DNA from: DATCHW01 sp036508135
Lineage (GTDB): Bacteria > Bacteroidota > Ignavibacteria > Tepidaquicellales > Tepidaquicellaceae
NCBI GenBank assembly: GCA_036508135.1
Contig: DATCHW010000231.1
Coordinates: 1-22,830 of the forward strand
Reading direction: 5' to 3'
Length of the DNA: 22,830 nucleotides
This document shows, piece after piece, positions 1 to 8,752 of the stretch. A program made the position numbers and the translations under genes. Numbering within the stretch: position 1 is the first letter of the stretch; each line of letters starts with the position of its first letter. Under the pieces are notes generated by a model, which was given only the letters and a program-made list of their open reading frames with translations, made no database searches and had not been told where the DNA came from.

Positions 1-66
1 TTAGTTTTTCGAATTGATATATGTTTGTAATTAAGTCAGCATTTAATAATTCAAGAATAAATCCGG

Positions 67-690
67 ATGGGATTATTTAAAAAGTTCGTTCCAAGGACTG
101 TTAAGTTTTACGATTTATTATCTCAAATTACATCTCATACTCTCGAAGCTGCAAATCTGCTAAATGATATGCTGGTTAAATGGGAAAATAAAGCAGAATA
201 TGCGAGTCGAATACATATTTTGGAAAATAAATGTGATGACCTCACACATAATGTAATAAGAGAATTAAATGAAACTTTTATTACACCGATTGACAGGGAA
301 GATATTCATGAACTTGCAAACTCGTTAGATAATATTATGGATAGTATTGATGCTGTTGCAAGTAGAATTCATTTGTATAAAGTTAAAAATCCTATTGAAT
401 TTTCTCACCAGTTATGCGATATATTGAGAACTCAAATAAAATTAATCGATGAAATCATAAAAGATTTTGAGGAGTCAATGAATGCATTTGATAAACTTGT
501 ATCTGTTAGAAATTATGAAACTCAAGGTGATAAAGTTTTCAGGGAAGCAATTTCAAATCTATTTGATAAAGAAACTGACATTGTAGAATTAATCAAGAAA
601 AAAGAGATTCTTGAATTAATGGAAAAAGCAGTTGATAGATGTCAGACTGTTACAATTGTAATTGAAGGGATATTTATAAAGAACGCATAA
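67..690 (+). CDS. DUF47 family (PhoU-like) Pit accessory protein
   Basis: This 207-aa, all-helical, soluble protein matches the DUF47/PhoU-like family, small proteins encoded next to low-affinity phosphate transporters and thought to modulate them at the inner face of the membrane. The N-terminus MGLFKKFVPR followed by FYDLLSQITSHTLEAA is typical, as is the central run with acidic, metal-binding-like ITPIDREDIHELANSLD (about residues 72-88) and the second helical repeat. No signal peptide or membrane segment is seen. The length is normal for the family (about 200-220 aa). The stop lies 17 bp before the Pit gene, so the two are almost certainly one transcription unit. The ATG has no good Shine-Dalgarno sequence, but it gives the family's usual N-terminus. 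Confidence is high for the family; the regulatory role is known only by analogy. Confidence 0.92.
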   Translation: MGLFKKFVPRTVKFYDLLSQITSHTLEAANLLNDMLVKWENKAEYASRIHILENKCDDLTHNVIRELNETFITPIDREDIHELANSLDNIMDSIDAVASRIHLYKVKNPIEFSHQLCDILRTQIKLIDEIIKDFEESMNAFDKLVSVRNYETQGDKVFREAISNLFDKETDIVELIKKKEILELMEKAVDRCQTVTIVIEGIFIKNA

Positions 691-707
691 AATCATAAGG
701 ACAGATA

Positions 708-1703
708 ATGTTATATCTCGTAATTTCTGTTGTAATAATAGCCTTAATATTCGATTTTCTAAATGGTTTTCATGATTCAGCAAATTCCATTGCAACAATT
801 GTCTCTACTCAGGTTTTATCTCCTCAAAAAGCGGTATTGTTTGCGGCATTCTTCAATTTTGTTGCTGCATTTACACTTGAAGTAAATGTAGCAAAAACGA
901 TTGGCAGCGGAATTGTACATCTTGAGACAGTGGAAGTTTATGTAATCGCTTCGGGATTAATGGGAGCAATATTCTGGAATTTATTTACATGGTATTTTGG
1001 TTTACCTGTAAGTTCATCACACGCATTAATCGGCGGATACGGCGGCGCTGCAGTAGCAAAATTAGGTTTTGGTGTATTAGTATGGAGCGGATGGATTAAG
1101 ATTATTATGTTTATTTTTATTGCACCAATGCTCGGTTTGGTTCTTGGATTGTTTAATATGATTCTAACAACGTACATTGTCAGAAACCAAAAACCAAGGA
1201 AAGTAGATAAGGTATTTAGAAAGTTGCAGTTAATATCTGCAGGATTATACAGTTTTGGACACGGAACAAATGATGCACAAAAGACTATGGGTATCATTGT
1301 CGGCATATTATATTCAACTAATTATATAGACCATTTTTATGTTCCTTTTTATGTTATAATTTTATGCCATTTTTCAATCGCTATGGGAACATTATTTGGC
1401 GGATGGAGAATTGTGAAAACAATGGGAATGAAAATCACTAAATTAAGACCAATTGGTGGTTTCTGTGCAGAACTCGCCGGAGCAGCCACCCTCGTTGGAA
1501 CTGCCATGCTCGGAATTCCTGTAAGCACAACTCATACTATTACCGGGGCAATTGTTGGTGTTGGTAGTATACATAGATTAAGTGCAGTCAGATGGGGTGT
1601 AGCGGGAAGAATTGTTTGGGCGTGGATTTTAACAATTCCATTATCAGCTTTGTGCGGAGCTTTAATTTATTATGCAGTTAATTTTATCGTAAATCTTATT
1701 TGA
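708..1703 (+). CDS. pit: Inorganic phosphate transporter, Pit family
   Basis: This is a 331-aa polytopic inner-membrane protein of the PiT (PF01384) family, which imports phosphate or metal-phosphate with a cation. Both inverted repeats carry their signatures: GFHDSANSIAT (residues 20-30) in the first and GHGTNDAQKTMG (about 184-195) in the second. Each is followed by a serine/threonine-histidine turn, PVSSSHALIGG (100-110) and PVSTTHTITG (271-280). About ten hydrophobic segments can be seen. The protein is at the short end for the family, as in other bacterial and archaeal forms lacking a long central loop. An AAGGA ribosome site at 697-701 lies six bases before the ATG. It is translated after the DUF47 gene, a common arrangement when phosphate uptake is modulated by that partner. 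No terminator is evident in the 113 bp before the convergent ABC operon. Confidence 0.95.
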   Translation: MLYLVISVVIIALIFDFLNGFHDSANSIATIVSTQVLSPQKAVLFAAFFNFVAAFTLEVNVAKTIGSGIVHLETVEVYVIASGLMGAIFWNLFTWYFGLPVSSSHALIGGYGGAAVAKLGFGVLVWSGWIKIIMFIFIAPMLGLVLGLFNMILTTYIVRNQKPRKVDKVFRKLQLISAGLYSFGHGTNDAQKTMGIIVGILYSTNYIDHFYVPFYVIILCHFSIAMGTLFGGWRIVKTMGMKITKLRPIGGFCAELAGAATLVGTAMLGIPVSTTHTITGAIVGVGSIHRLSAVRWGVAGRIVWAWILTIPLSALCGALIYYAVNFIVNLI

Positions 1704-1816
1704 AAAGATTTAATTTACTTTTAATAAGTATTCCACATCCTCTAACCTACAATGATTTTTCTGATAAAAGAAAAAAAACATTACAGTTACAACCTCCGGT
1801 AAAAGTATAACTTAAG

Positions 1817-2728
1817 TTAATAAGGTATTCCGTCTGCTGCGGGTGGTTTCGTTTTAGCTACGAATGCCACAAGCACTATAATAGTAATTGCATAAGGAAC
1901 GATCTGAACTAGCTGGGAAGGTATATCGGTACCCGATATCTGTATAGAAATTTCAAGGGCTTCAAAGAAAGCGAACATCAGGCAGGCAAAGAAAATATTT
2001 GTCGGTTTCCATTTACCGATAATCATGGCGGCAAGGGCAATGTATCCCCTACCGGCAATCATACCGTCACTGTAAGAATTCTGATTGCCGGCAAGCCAAG
2101 CACCTGCAAGTCCGCTGAGAAATCCGGAAATCAGAACTCCATACACTTTATATTTCCTCACCATAATTCCAAGCGAATCTCCTGCCTCAGGATTCTCACC
2201 GCTTGAGCGAAGTCTTAAGCCAAATTTTGTTTTGAATAAAATATAATTCGAAATAAATAGCAGGGCTATTGTAAATATAATAATATAATCAGAAACCACT
2301 TCGCCAATGTGCGGTATTTCTTTCAGGAAAGGAGCATTTGGTAAATCTTCGAATCTCGGAGTATTACTTGAACTGTTAAAAATAAAAATTATAAGGAATT
2401 TTGATAAACCTGCCATTAATAAATTAAATCCGACACCAGTTACAATGTGATTTAATTTTAATTTAACGGTGAAAAGGGAAAAGAAGAAACTGAATATTAT
2501 ATTTATCAGAATTGCCATAAATAAAGCCAGTAATGAATTTCCCGTCACTATTGCAAACAAGGCATAACTGAAAGCCGAAGAAATCATAAAGCCTTCAATT
2601 GCAATATTAATAATGCCTCCGCGCTCGGAGAAATTCGCAGCACTTGCTCCGAGATAGTAAGGCGTAAAGAGCCTGAAAATCTGTGCGGCAAAAGTAATAG
2701 TGAATATATTTGTCAGAATATCATTCAT
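1817..2728 (-). CDS. ABC transporter permease, nucleoside/BMP type (YufQ/NupQ-like)
   Basis: This 303-aa membrane protein belongs to the BPD_transp_2 permease family (PF02653) and is the last gene of a three-gene importer operon. The family hallmark is visible near the N-terminus: FSERGGIINIAIEGFMI (about residues 33-49), close to the usual L-x-ERSGVxNIGxEGxM. Later come a glycine-rich loop with RSSGENPEAGDSLGI (about 174-188) and GFLSGLAGAWLAGN (about 201-214), the conserved cytoplasmic coupling region. Eight or more hydrophobic segments are seen. Its ATG overlaps the stop of the upstream permease (ATGA), so the two are translationally coupled and probably form a heterodimeric pore. By homology the substrate is a purine nucleoside or a related compound. 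The substrate is not determined by the sequence. Confidence 0.9.
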   Translation of the reverse strand: MNDILTNIFTITFAAQIFRLFTPYYLGASAANFSERGGIINIAIEGFMISSAFSYALFAIVTGNSLLALFMAILINIIFSFFFSLFTVKLKLNHIVTGVGFNLLMAGLSKFLIIFIFNSSSNTPRFEDLPNAPFLKEIPHIGEVVSDYIIIFTIALLFISNYILFKTKFGLRLRSSGENPEAGDSLGIMVRKYKVYGVLISGFLSGLAGAWLAGNQNSYSDGMIAGRGYIALAAMIIGKWKPTNIFFACLMFAFFEALEISIQISGTDIPSQLVQIVPYAITIIVLVAFVAKTKPPAADGIPY

Positions 2729-3765
2729 TTCTTCGGCTTGTAATAATTATCAACAATTTTATCAATTGAAATAATTGAAAGTATAATAAGCGCCTGGACC
2801 ACAAACATAATCTCTTTCGGAACTTGTTGATTAACCGTCAGTCCGCCATAATCGAGAATTCCAAAAAGGAGAGCCGAGAATATTATCCCGATAGGATTAT
2901 TTTTTGCAAGTAATGTAACGGCGATTGCAGTAAATCCAAGGTTATTAGAGAATCCGAGTTCAAAATATCCTTTATATCCCATAATAAAATTTAATCCCAC
3001 AAGGGATGTGATTCCCGCCCCTAAAAAGAAAGCAAGCAAAATTATTTTATTGTTTTTTATTCCTATATATTTCGATGCTGTATCATTAAAACCGACTGCT
3101 CTCAATTTGTAACCAAACTTGGTTTTATAAATCAGTATATAAACTGCTACTGCGAGAATAATTGCAATAAAAAAAGTAAAATTAAGGGATGAGCCCTGAA
3201 AAAGTTCGAAATATTCAGAAAGTTTAGGAATAAGCAGATTATCGGCAAGTTTTTCTGTCCGCATTGTGGATTTCACTGCAAAGAAATCGAGTAATAAATA
3301 ATTTACAATTCCGAGTACAATAAAGTTCAGCATAATTGTAGTGATTACTTCGCTCACACCTTTTTTAATTTTTATTATAGCGGGAATTAATCCTACCAGA
3401 CCGCTTACGATAAAACCGAAAATAATACTCACCGGTAAGACTATATATATTGGAAGTCCGGACATCTTTAGAGCAATGATAGCCATCGCGAATGAACCTG
3501 CATTCAGCTGCCCTTCAGCACCAATATTAAACAATGATGCGTGAAAGCAAATTGCGAGTCCGCAGCCGCAGATTATTAATGGAGTTGCTTTTAGAAGTGT
3601 CTGCCCTATTCCATAACCGCTTGCAAAAACATCCTGAAATATCAGTCCGAATATTTCGATAGGATTCTTCCCTATAATAAGCAGTAATAATGTAGTTATG
3701 AATAATGTTGCAAATACAGATAATGATATTGAGAGAATATTTTTTTTATTTTTAACTGACATCAT
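2725..3765 (-). CDS. ABC transporter permease, nucleoside/BMP type (YufP/NupP-like)
   Basis: This 346-aa polytopic permease is the longer partner of the pair. It starts with a membrane anchor (about residues 10-32) and has the family motif LFNIGAEGQLNAGSFAMA (about 78-95), then the coupling loop with KLRAVGFNDTASKYIGI (about 220-236). That loop resembles the RAVGxNxxAAxYxGI of nucleoside permeases. It overlaps the ATPase gene by four bases (ATGA) at 3762-3765 and the next permease likewise at 2725-2728, so all three genes are tightly coupled. The order ATPase, long permease, short permease matches the YufO-YufP-YufQ type. Confidence is high for ABC importer permease and moderate for nucleoside as the substrate class. 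Confidence 0.9.
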   Translation of the reverse strand: MMSVKNKKNILSISLSVFATLFITTLLLLIIGKNPIEIFGLIFQDVFASGYGIGQTLLKATPLIICGCGLAICFHASLFNIGAEGQLNAGSFAMAIIALKMSGLPIYIVLPVSIIFGFIVSGLVGLIPAIIKIKKGVSEVITTIMLNFIVLGIVNYLLLDFFAVKSTMRTEKLADNLLIPKLSEYFELFQGSSLNFTFFIAIILAVAVYILIYKTKFGYKLRAVGFNDTASKYIGIKNNKIILLAFFLGAGITSLVGLNFIMGYKGYFELGFSNNLGFTAIAVTLLAKNNPIGIIFSALLFGILDYGGLTVNQQVPKEIMFVVQALIILSIISIDKIVDNYYKPKK

Positions 3766-5240
3766 TCAATACCAAGCATTAATTTCCCGACTGATTCCAC
3801 TAGTTTATTATTTCCGCCCGGCTCCGCTAATAGTTTTTGAATGTTTTCAAATGTCTTCAATATTCTTCCTTTATAAAGTACGCTCAACGTATCAGAAAGG
3901 CTCAGGAGTTCATCAAGGTCTGATGATATAAGGAGAATAGCTTTATTTTTGTTTCTCTGCTCAATAATTCTATTGTGAATAAAATTTGTCGCATTTATAT
4001 CAACTCCTCTTGTAGGGTGGGCAAAAATAAGTACTTCGCTGTCGCTTTCCGCTTCCCGTGCAAATATCACTTTTTGCTGATTCCCTCCTGAAAGCGATTG
4101 CATGGGAGAATCTATATCAGAAACCCTGACATCATATTCCGTGATAATATATTCCGATATTCCGGTAAGTCTTTTATGATTAATAAAATTGCCTTTATAA
4201 TTTTTCAGTATCATATTTTCCCCAATCGTATATTCTTTTATCATTCCTTTTTTTATTCTGTCATCGGGCACTACTCCGGTTCTGAGTGTAGCAGGCTCGA
4301 ATTTACCTGTGAATTTCTTTTCTAAACCGCACAGGACATCGATGATATCACTCTGCCCGTTACCCTCAACCCCTGCGATTCCATGTATACTTCCGTTATA
4401 CAGCTCTAAGTTGAATCCATTAAGAACAATAATTTTATTTTTCCTGAGTGAAATATTTTCGAGTTTCAATGCAGATGTTTGTGTTTCTTTATCCTCACGG
4501 AGTATATCAAGATTCCTGTGTGACACTTCTCCCACTATTGCTTTGCTTAATGCGGGAATATTCAGTTCATTTTTTCCGGCTTCGTAAACTTTTTTGCCTT
4601 TACGGAGTACGGTTACGCAGTCTGCTATCACAAGTACTTCCTTCAGTTTGTGTGTGATAAATATTATTGTTTTATTTTCAGATTTAAATTTATTTACTAT
4701 TTCAAAAAATTTATCCACTTCGTATGGGGAAAGTACTGCTGTCGGTTCATCAAAAATTAAAATATTAGAATCGCGGTAAAGCAATTTAAGGATTTCCACT
4801 TTCTGCTGTTCGCTGATGCTTAGTTCCGAAATTTTCTTATTAATATCCAGTCCGAGATTATAAAGTTCTATCAGTTCATTGAGATTAGTACTTATTGCCG
4901 GAAAATCCAGTTTCATTCCTTTAGATATTTCATTCCCCAGAATCACGTTTTCGAGAACTGTAAAATCATCTATCAGCATAAAGTGCTGGTACAGCATACC
5001 AATTTTAGATGCTATGGCATCGTGAGTGGATTTGAAATGTTTTTTTTCTCCGTAAATATTGAAATATCCGCTATCAGGAATATACGCCCCGGAGAGGACT
5101 TTCATCAATGTTGATTTACCGGCACCATTTTCGCCGACTATGCAATGGACGGAATTATTCAGAACATTAAAGTTAATATTATCATTGGCAATAAAATCAC
5201 CAAATTTCTTCGTAATATTTGTAAACTCAACTGCATTCAT
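3762..5240 (-). CDS. ABC importer ATP-binding protein with two ATPase domains (YufO/NupO-like)
   Basis: This 492-aa cytoplasmic ATPase has two fused ABC domains and energises the two permeases encoded after it. Domain 1 has an intact Walker A, GENGAGKST (residues 36-44), and Walker B with ILIFDEPTAVLSP. Its signature reads LSISEQQK where relatives usually have LSVGxQQ, a small but unusual change. Domain 2 has the degenerate Walker A typical of this family (GVEGNGQSDI), an intact LSGGNQQK signature, and a Walker B region ending in FAHPTRGVD in place of the canonical DEPT. Relatives have AQPTRGLD, so this is family-like. Two-domain length near 500 aa is standard. The usual upstream BmpA-like lipoprotein gene is not present: the next gene upstream is the phosphoesterase-ATPase fusion of the accessory segment. 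Confidence 0.93.
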   Translation of the reverse strand: MNAVEFTNITKKFGDFIANDNINFNVLNNSVHCIVGENGAGKSTLMKVLSGAYIPDSGYFNIYGEKKHFKSTHDAIASKIGMLYQHFMLIDDFTVLENVILGNEISKGMKLDFPAISTNLNELIELYNLGLDINKKISELSISEQQKVEILKLLYRDSNILIFDEPTAVLSPYEVDKFFEIVNKFKSENKTIIFITHKLKEVLVIADCVTVLRKGKKVYEAGKNELNIPALSKAIVGEVSHRNLDILREDKETQTSALKLENISLRKNKIIVLNGFNLELYNGSIHGIAGVEGNGQSDIIDVLCGLEKKFTGKFEPATLRTGVVPDDRIKKGMIKEYTIGENMILKNYKGNFINHKRLTGISEYIITEYDVRVSDIDSPMQSLSGGNQQKVIFAREAESDSEVLIFAHPTRGVDINATNFIHNRIIEQRNKNKAILLISSDLDELLSLSDTLSVLYKGRILKTFENIQKLLAEPGGNNKLVESVGKLMLGIE

Positions 5241-5307
5241 TTTTACTTTTGCAATTAAACAAATATGAAATTAAAAAGATATTTAGAAAATAAGGTCTAA
5301 GGTAATT

Positions 5308-5330
5308 TATGCCCTTGGGTGGAATAATTT
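5308..5330. repeat. Left copy of a 23-bp direct repeat matching the xerD 3' end
   Basis: This stretch matches 10862-10884 at 22 of 23 bases in the same orientation. The core TATGCCCTTGG is identical, then one G/A difference, then TGGAATAATTT is identical. Read on the minus strand it spells K-L-F-H-P-R-A, followed by a TAA stop at 5307-5309, which is exactly the C-terminus of the XerD encoded at 10861. The single difference is a silent His codon change. It could be the far attachment copy of an element inserted into the xerD 3' end. It also resembles the hairpin repeats at 10391-10848 (short arm, loop, arm, then TGGAATA-TTT), so it could instead be a solitary member of that family. Confidence 0.7.
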
Positions 5331-5335
5331 TCCCT

Positions 5336-5361
5336 CGATACTACGCTCCAGCGTAGTATCG
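5336..5361. repeat. Perfect 12-bp inverted repeat with a 2-base loop
   Basis: CGATACTACGCT at 5336-5347 is the exact reverse complement of AGCGTAGTATCG at 5350-5361, separated by CC. It lies between two minus-strand genes, 128 bp past the stop of the phosphoesterase-ATPase gene, and five bases inside the left direct repeat. Neither strand has a T-tract after the stem, so it does not look like an intrinsic terminator. A REP-like or terminal inverted-repeat remnant is possible, or a protein-binding site. The rest of 5241-5488 shows nothing else I recognise. Confidence 0.85.
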
Positions 5362-5488
5362 TAAAAATGTTAAATTAAATAATCCGTTTTTACTTCGGAG
5401 CTTTGAAAAAATATCTTTGTGAATATCCTTCAACATCTTAAGATTATCCCCGCAATAAATTGTTTTATTCTTTAAATGAAACCATAAA

Positions 5489-8400
5489 TCATTCATTCAA
5501 TTTATTATCAATCAATATCTTTTTATTTTCCCCCGTAATAATTTTATCTATTTCTTCTTTTTTAAGTTTTGGATTAATTTTCTTAGATAGGTCTCTTATT
5601 TTTTCTTTAAAATATTTTTCCTGTTCTATATTCGAATGACATTTAAAATGATGATAAAAGAATAATTTTAGCAAAAGTAAATATCGCAAAGGATCAATTT
5701 TTACTTTTTCGATCAAGATATCAATAATTTTAAAATGTTTTTCGAAATTAACTTCTATCAAGAATAAATTTAAGATAAATATCAGATATTGATTATTTTC
5801 TTCGTCTTTGTATAATTCTTTTAGTTTATTGTGAATAATAATTTCCATTCTTGCATGTCCAAAACTTTTTGTTACAAGAGATTGAATAATAATGGGAATG
5901 AATGATATTAAAAAATTTTTTATAATTTCTTCTTTCTCTTTTTCTTGTTCGATGGATAAACTAAATATTTCACCTAATGGAGTTTCTATAATTTCTTCGA
6001 TAAATAAATATCCCGAATTACAATATGACAATAGTAGAAAATCCAATATTTTGTTTTCAAGTTCACTGTCCAAAGTGTTTTCAATATTTTTAAATGTTTT
6101 TCCCAGAATATCTAAATAACGAGTATGAGAATAAAATTTTGAGAAACTGTCCTCTGGCGACATAAAATCTTTGTCATTATTTTCCTTCGGTATATTTGTT
6201 TCAATTGGTGGTAATTCTTCGTCAACAACATCCTGTTCTGCAATACTTTTTGGCTTTTCATTAATAACGACTTCGGATAATTCAGTAAAATCGATAACTG
6301 AACGTACTTTATCTTTTAAATTCTCATCAATTGAATTACCTTCATATTCTTTATTAATGGATATAAATTTATTTTGTGTATAATTGTATATATCCTTTAC
6401 AAAATTTATATCATCTTTTTTAAAACAGGATAAAAGTTCTATTTCGTTTTTGAAATTTAGATACTTATATTCATCACTCTTTACAGTATCAAAAAATTCT
6501 TGGCTTTTAAAAAGGTATTTTGCTAAAAAGAACTCAAAGAAACCAGTTAGTCTGAATGTATATTCATCATCCTCTTTTTCTTTAATAATTCTTTTTTCAA
6601 TTAAATAATCAAATATTTGTTTAGTAGTAGCAACAACTCTTTCGTTGCCAACTTTATATGATTCTATAAAATTTATTAGTTGAACATAATTCATTCTATA
6701 CGATTCGTTTTTATATTTATTATATAATTCATAAGCTAAATTAGCAAGTAAATCAATATAATTATCATACGATATTTCGGAATTACTTTGCAAGGATAAT
6801 GATTTTCTCTCCAATATGTTTTCTATATAGAGATTTAATAATTCTCCATCGTTTTTAAAATTTAGTTCGTTGTCTTTTCCATGTATGAATATAAATAGTG
6901 ATACTGTCCAAAAGTTAATTGGGATATGAAATTGATTGAACATATCATACATTCTTTCAACAACTTTAGAATTCGAATCATTATTTCCAAGTAATTTTTT
7001 GGATAAAGATCTTACTTTAGGCTTAGTTATATCATGTATGAATAAATTTGTAAAAGAAATTGAGCTAGATAAATTTGTTTGAATGTATTTATATTTTGAA
7101 ATATCACTGCAAATAATGAATGATGTATTAATATAATCATTCTTGAAAGTTTCAATTATTTTCAGAAAGGATAATTTACTATAATCAAAATTGTCAACGA
7201 GAATTTTAAATTTATAATCTTTTAACAAACCTGTTAAAGTATTTTTATCAAAATGCTTTAATATTTTTTTTAATAGGGTTAAAATATCTGGTAGACTACT
7301 AATATCTTTTAGATCTATATATAATGGAATAATTCCATACATCGAAAATTTTTCTAGATTTTCTATTTGTATTTTTTTAAGTAAAGAGGTTTTTCCGGAT
7401 TTATCGTCGCCCCAAATTATGTAAGAATTATTATTAAAAAATAAATCAGAAAATATAATTGGCTTTTCAGATTTTCTGGAAATTATAATTTCCTCCATGG
7501 TTTTCTTTTTTAAGACAGGGTCTTCAAAACAATCTAATAAATCTTTTGTTGTTTCTCCATTTGTAAAATTTACAAATAAGTCTTTTATTTCTTCTATTTC
7601 TGACAGATATATATCTTTTATTCTTTTTCTCAGCTTATTTTGATTTCTTTTGTTATCGCCATATGGGAATTCCTGCTCGATTGTATCAAGATTATAAAAG
7701 ATGGAATTATTTATATCATATAGTACAACTTCATTTTTAATATTTAATAAATCATCATCAATTTCTAATATTGAATATCCCATATTATTATCTTGTCTAT
7801 CAGTTAGAGAAGCTGGCGATACAATATGACATATACTTTTAGAATAATTCAATGTTATAGAATTTTTTGGTACATGTTCATGTCCAGTTAATAAAAAATC
7901 AAAATTTGAATGAATAATATTTTCCAGTTCTAAAGCATTAAAAACCCTAAAATATGATATCGGATGATGCATTACCATCATTTTATATTTGCAATCCTTA
8001 ATATCATTTAATGCTTTATCTATAAAAATTGATGGGAAAAATAAATTTCCATATGCGTCATTATTGTATGCTCTCCAAGATGAATTAATCGTTACAATCC
8101 CTACATTAATATTATTAATTTTTCTTATATGAGATGTATAAAGTGAATTTACTATATCTATATCTTTATTTTTATCTAAGTGGTAACGGTAAAATATTTG
8201 GGAGAAATCATTGTAATTTTTTAGTAATTCTATACTTGAATTGAATTGTTTATTGTTTTTTGAATCATCAACAAAATTATTTAAAATATCATTATCTATT
8301 AATTTATTTTTAAAAAGATCCTGAGTCATTTCCATATCTTCATCTCTTTTAACATCATGATTACCGGCACATATAAATACATTTGATTTATCAATGTTTG

Positions 8401-8614
8401 TCGCCTTTATCAACGGATCAATTAAAATATCATTAGCTATATTAAAATCTTCAGAATTATTACCCCTATCAACTAAATCCCCTGTAAAAATTATAAAATC
8501 AATATTTTTTATTTTAGTTATATGTTCAAGATATTTTGAGATAAATGTTTTATATTTTGCTTTTTCAAGTTTTGATTTTGAATAGTGAAAATCGGAAATA
8601 TGTAAAATTTTCAT
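5489..8614 (-). CDS. Calcineurin-like phosphoesterase fused to NACHT/STAND-type ATPase (putative defence protein)
   Basis: This 1041-aa protein has three parts. Residues 1 to about 300 form a metallophosphoesterase with all metal ligands: DFH (8-10), GDLVDRG (45-51), GNHD (84-87), HH (216-217) and GHEH (244-247). Residues about 390-720 form a P-loop ATPase: Walker A GDDKSGKTS (402-410), Walker B ILVDNFD (471-477), a sensor-like strand SFIICSD (498-504), and a winged-helix-like end FRLTGFFEFFLAKYLF (688-703) like that of NACHT proteins. The remainder is mostly helical after a polar linker (about 770-800) and may sense a ligand. No signal peptide or membrane helix is seen. STAND ATPases with N-terminal effector domains are a known design in bacterial immunity, so I infer a phage sensor that switches on a phosphoesterase. 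The reaction and target are unknown. The start has no Shine-Dalgarno sequence but yields the canonical MKILHISDFH. The gene is strikingly AT-rich. Confidence 0.82.
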   Translation of the reverse strand: MKILHISDFHYSKSKLEKAKYKTFISKYLEHITKIKNIDFIIFTGDLVDRGNNSEDFNIANDILIDPLIKATNIDKSNVFICAGNHDVKRDEDMEMTQDLFKNKLIDNDILNNFVDDSKNNKQFNSSIELLKNYNDFSQIFYRYHLDKNKDIDIVNSLYTSHIRKINNINVGIVTINSSWRAYNNDAYGNLFFPSIFIDKALNDIKDCKYKMMVMHHPISYFRVFNALELENIIHSNFDFLLTGHEHVPKNSITLNYSKSICHIVSPASLTDRQDNNMGYSILEIDDDLLNIKNEVVLYDINNSIFYNLDTIEQEFPYGDNKRNQNKLRKRIKDIYLSEIEEIKDLFVNFTNGETTKDLLDCFEDPVLKKKTMEEIIISRKSEKPIIFSDLFFNNNSYIIWGDDKSGKTSLLKKIQIENLEKFSMYGIIPLYIDLKDISSLPDILTLLKKILKHFDKNTLTGLLKDYKFKILVDNFDYSKLSFLKIIETFKNDYINTSFIICSDISKYKYIQTNLSSSISFTNLFIHDITKPKVRSLSKKLLGNNDSNSKVVERMYDMFNQFHIPINFWTVSLFIFIHGKDNELNFKNDGELLNLYIENILERKSLSLQSNSEISYDNYIDLLANLAYELYNKYKNESYRMNYVQLINFIESYKVGNERVVATTKQIFDYLIEKRIIKEKEDDEYTFRLTGFFEFFLAKYLFKSQEFFDTVKSDEYKYLNFKNEIELLSCFKKDDINFVKDIYNYTQNKFISINKEYEGNSIDENLKDKVRSVIDFTELSEVVINEKPKSIAEQDVVDEELPPIETNIPKENNDKDFMSPEDSFSKFYSHTRYLDILGKTFKNIENTLDSELENKILDFLLLSYCNSGYLFIEEIIETPLGEIFSLSIEQEKEKEEIIKNFLISFIPIIIQSLVTKSFGHARMEIIIHNKLKELYKDEENNQYLIFILNLFLIEVNFEKHFKIIDILIEKVKIDPLRYLLLLKLFFYHHFKCHSNIEQEKYFKEKIRDLSKKINPKLKKEEIDKIITGENKKILIDNKLNE

Positions 8615-8752
8615 TTTAAATAATTTTAAGTTAAAATAAAATTTGATTAATCTTTTATCATTGTATTCAATTTATTATAATTAAATATCAAAATTTATGT
8701 GAAATCTATAATTTTCGAATTTCAGAGTACATTAATTTTAAATCACTTCTTT

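Noticed and set aside
938..1306. Antisense gene within pit
   Set aside because: An open frame opposite a strongly conserved membrane protein; its translation has no domain features and reflects the codon pattern of pit.
1728..1752. Another copy of the hairpin repeat after pit
   Set aside because: AGTATTCCACATCCTCTAACCT shares only TATTCCAC and has no hairpin arms.
5336..5361. Intrinsic terminator of the phosphoesterase-ATPase gene
   Set aside because: The stem is excellent, but no T-tract follows on either strand.
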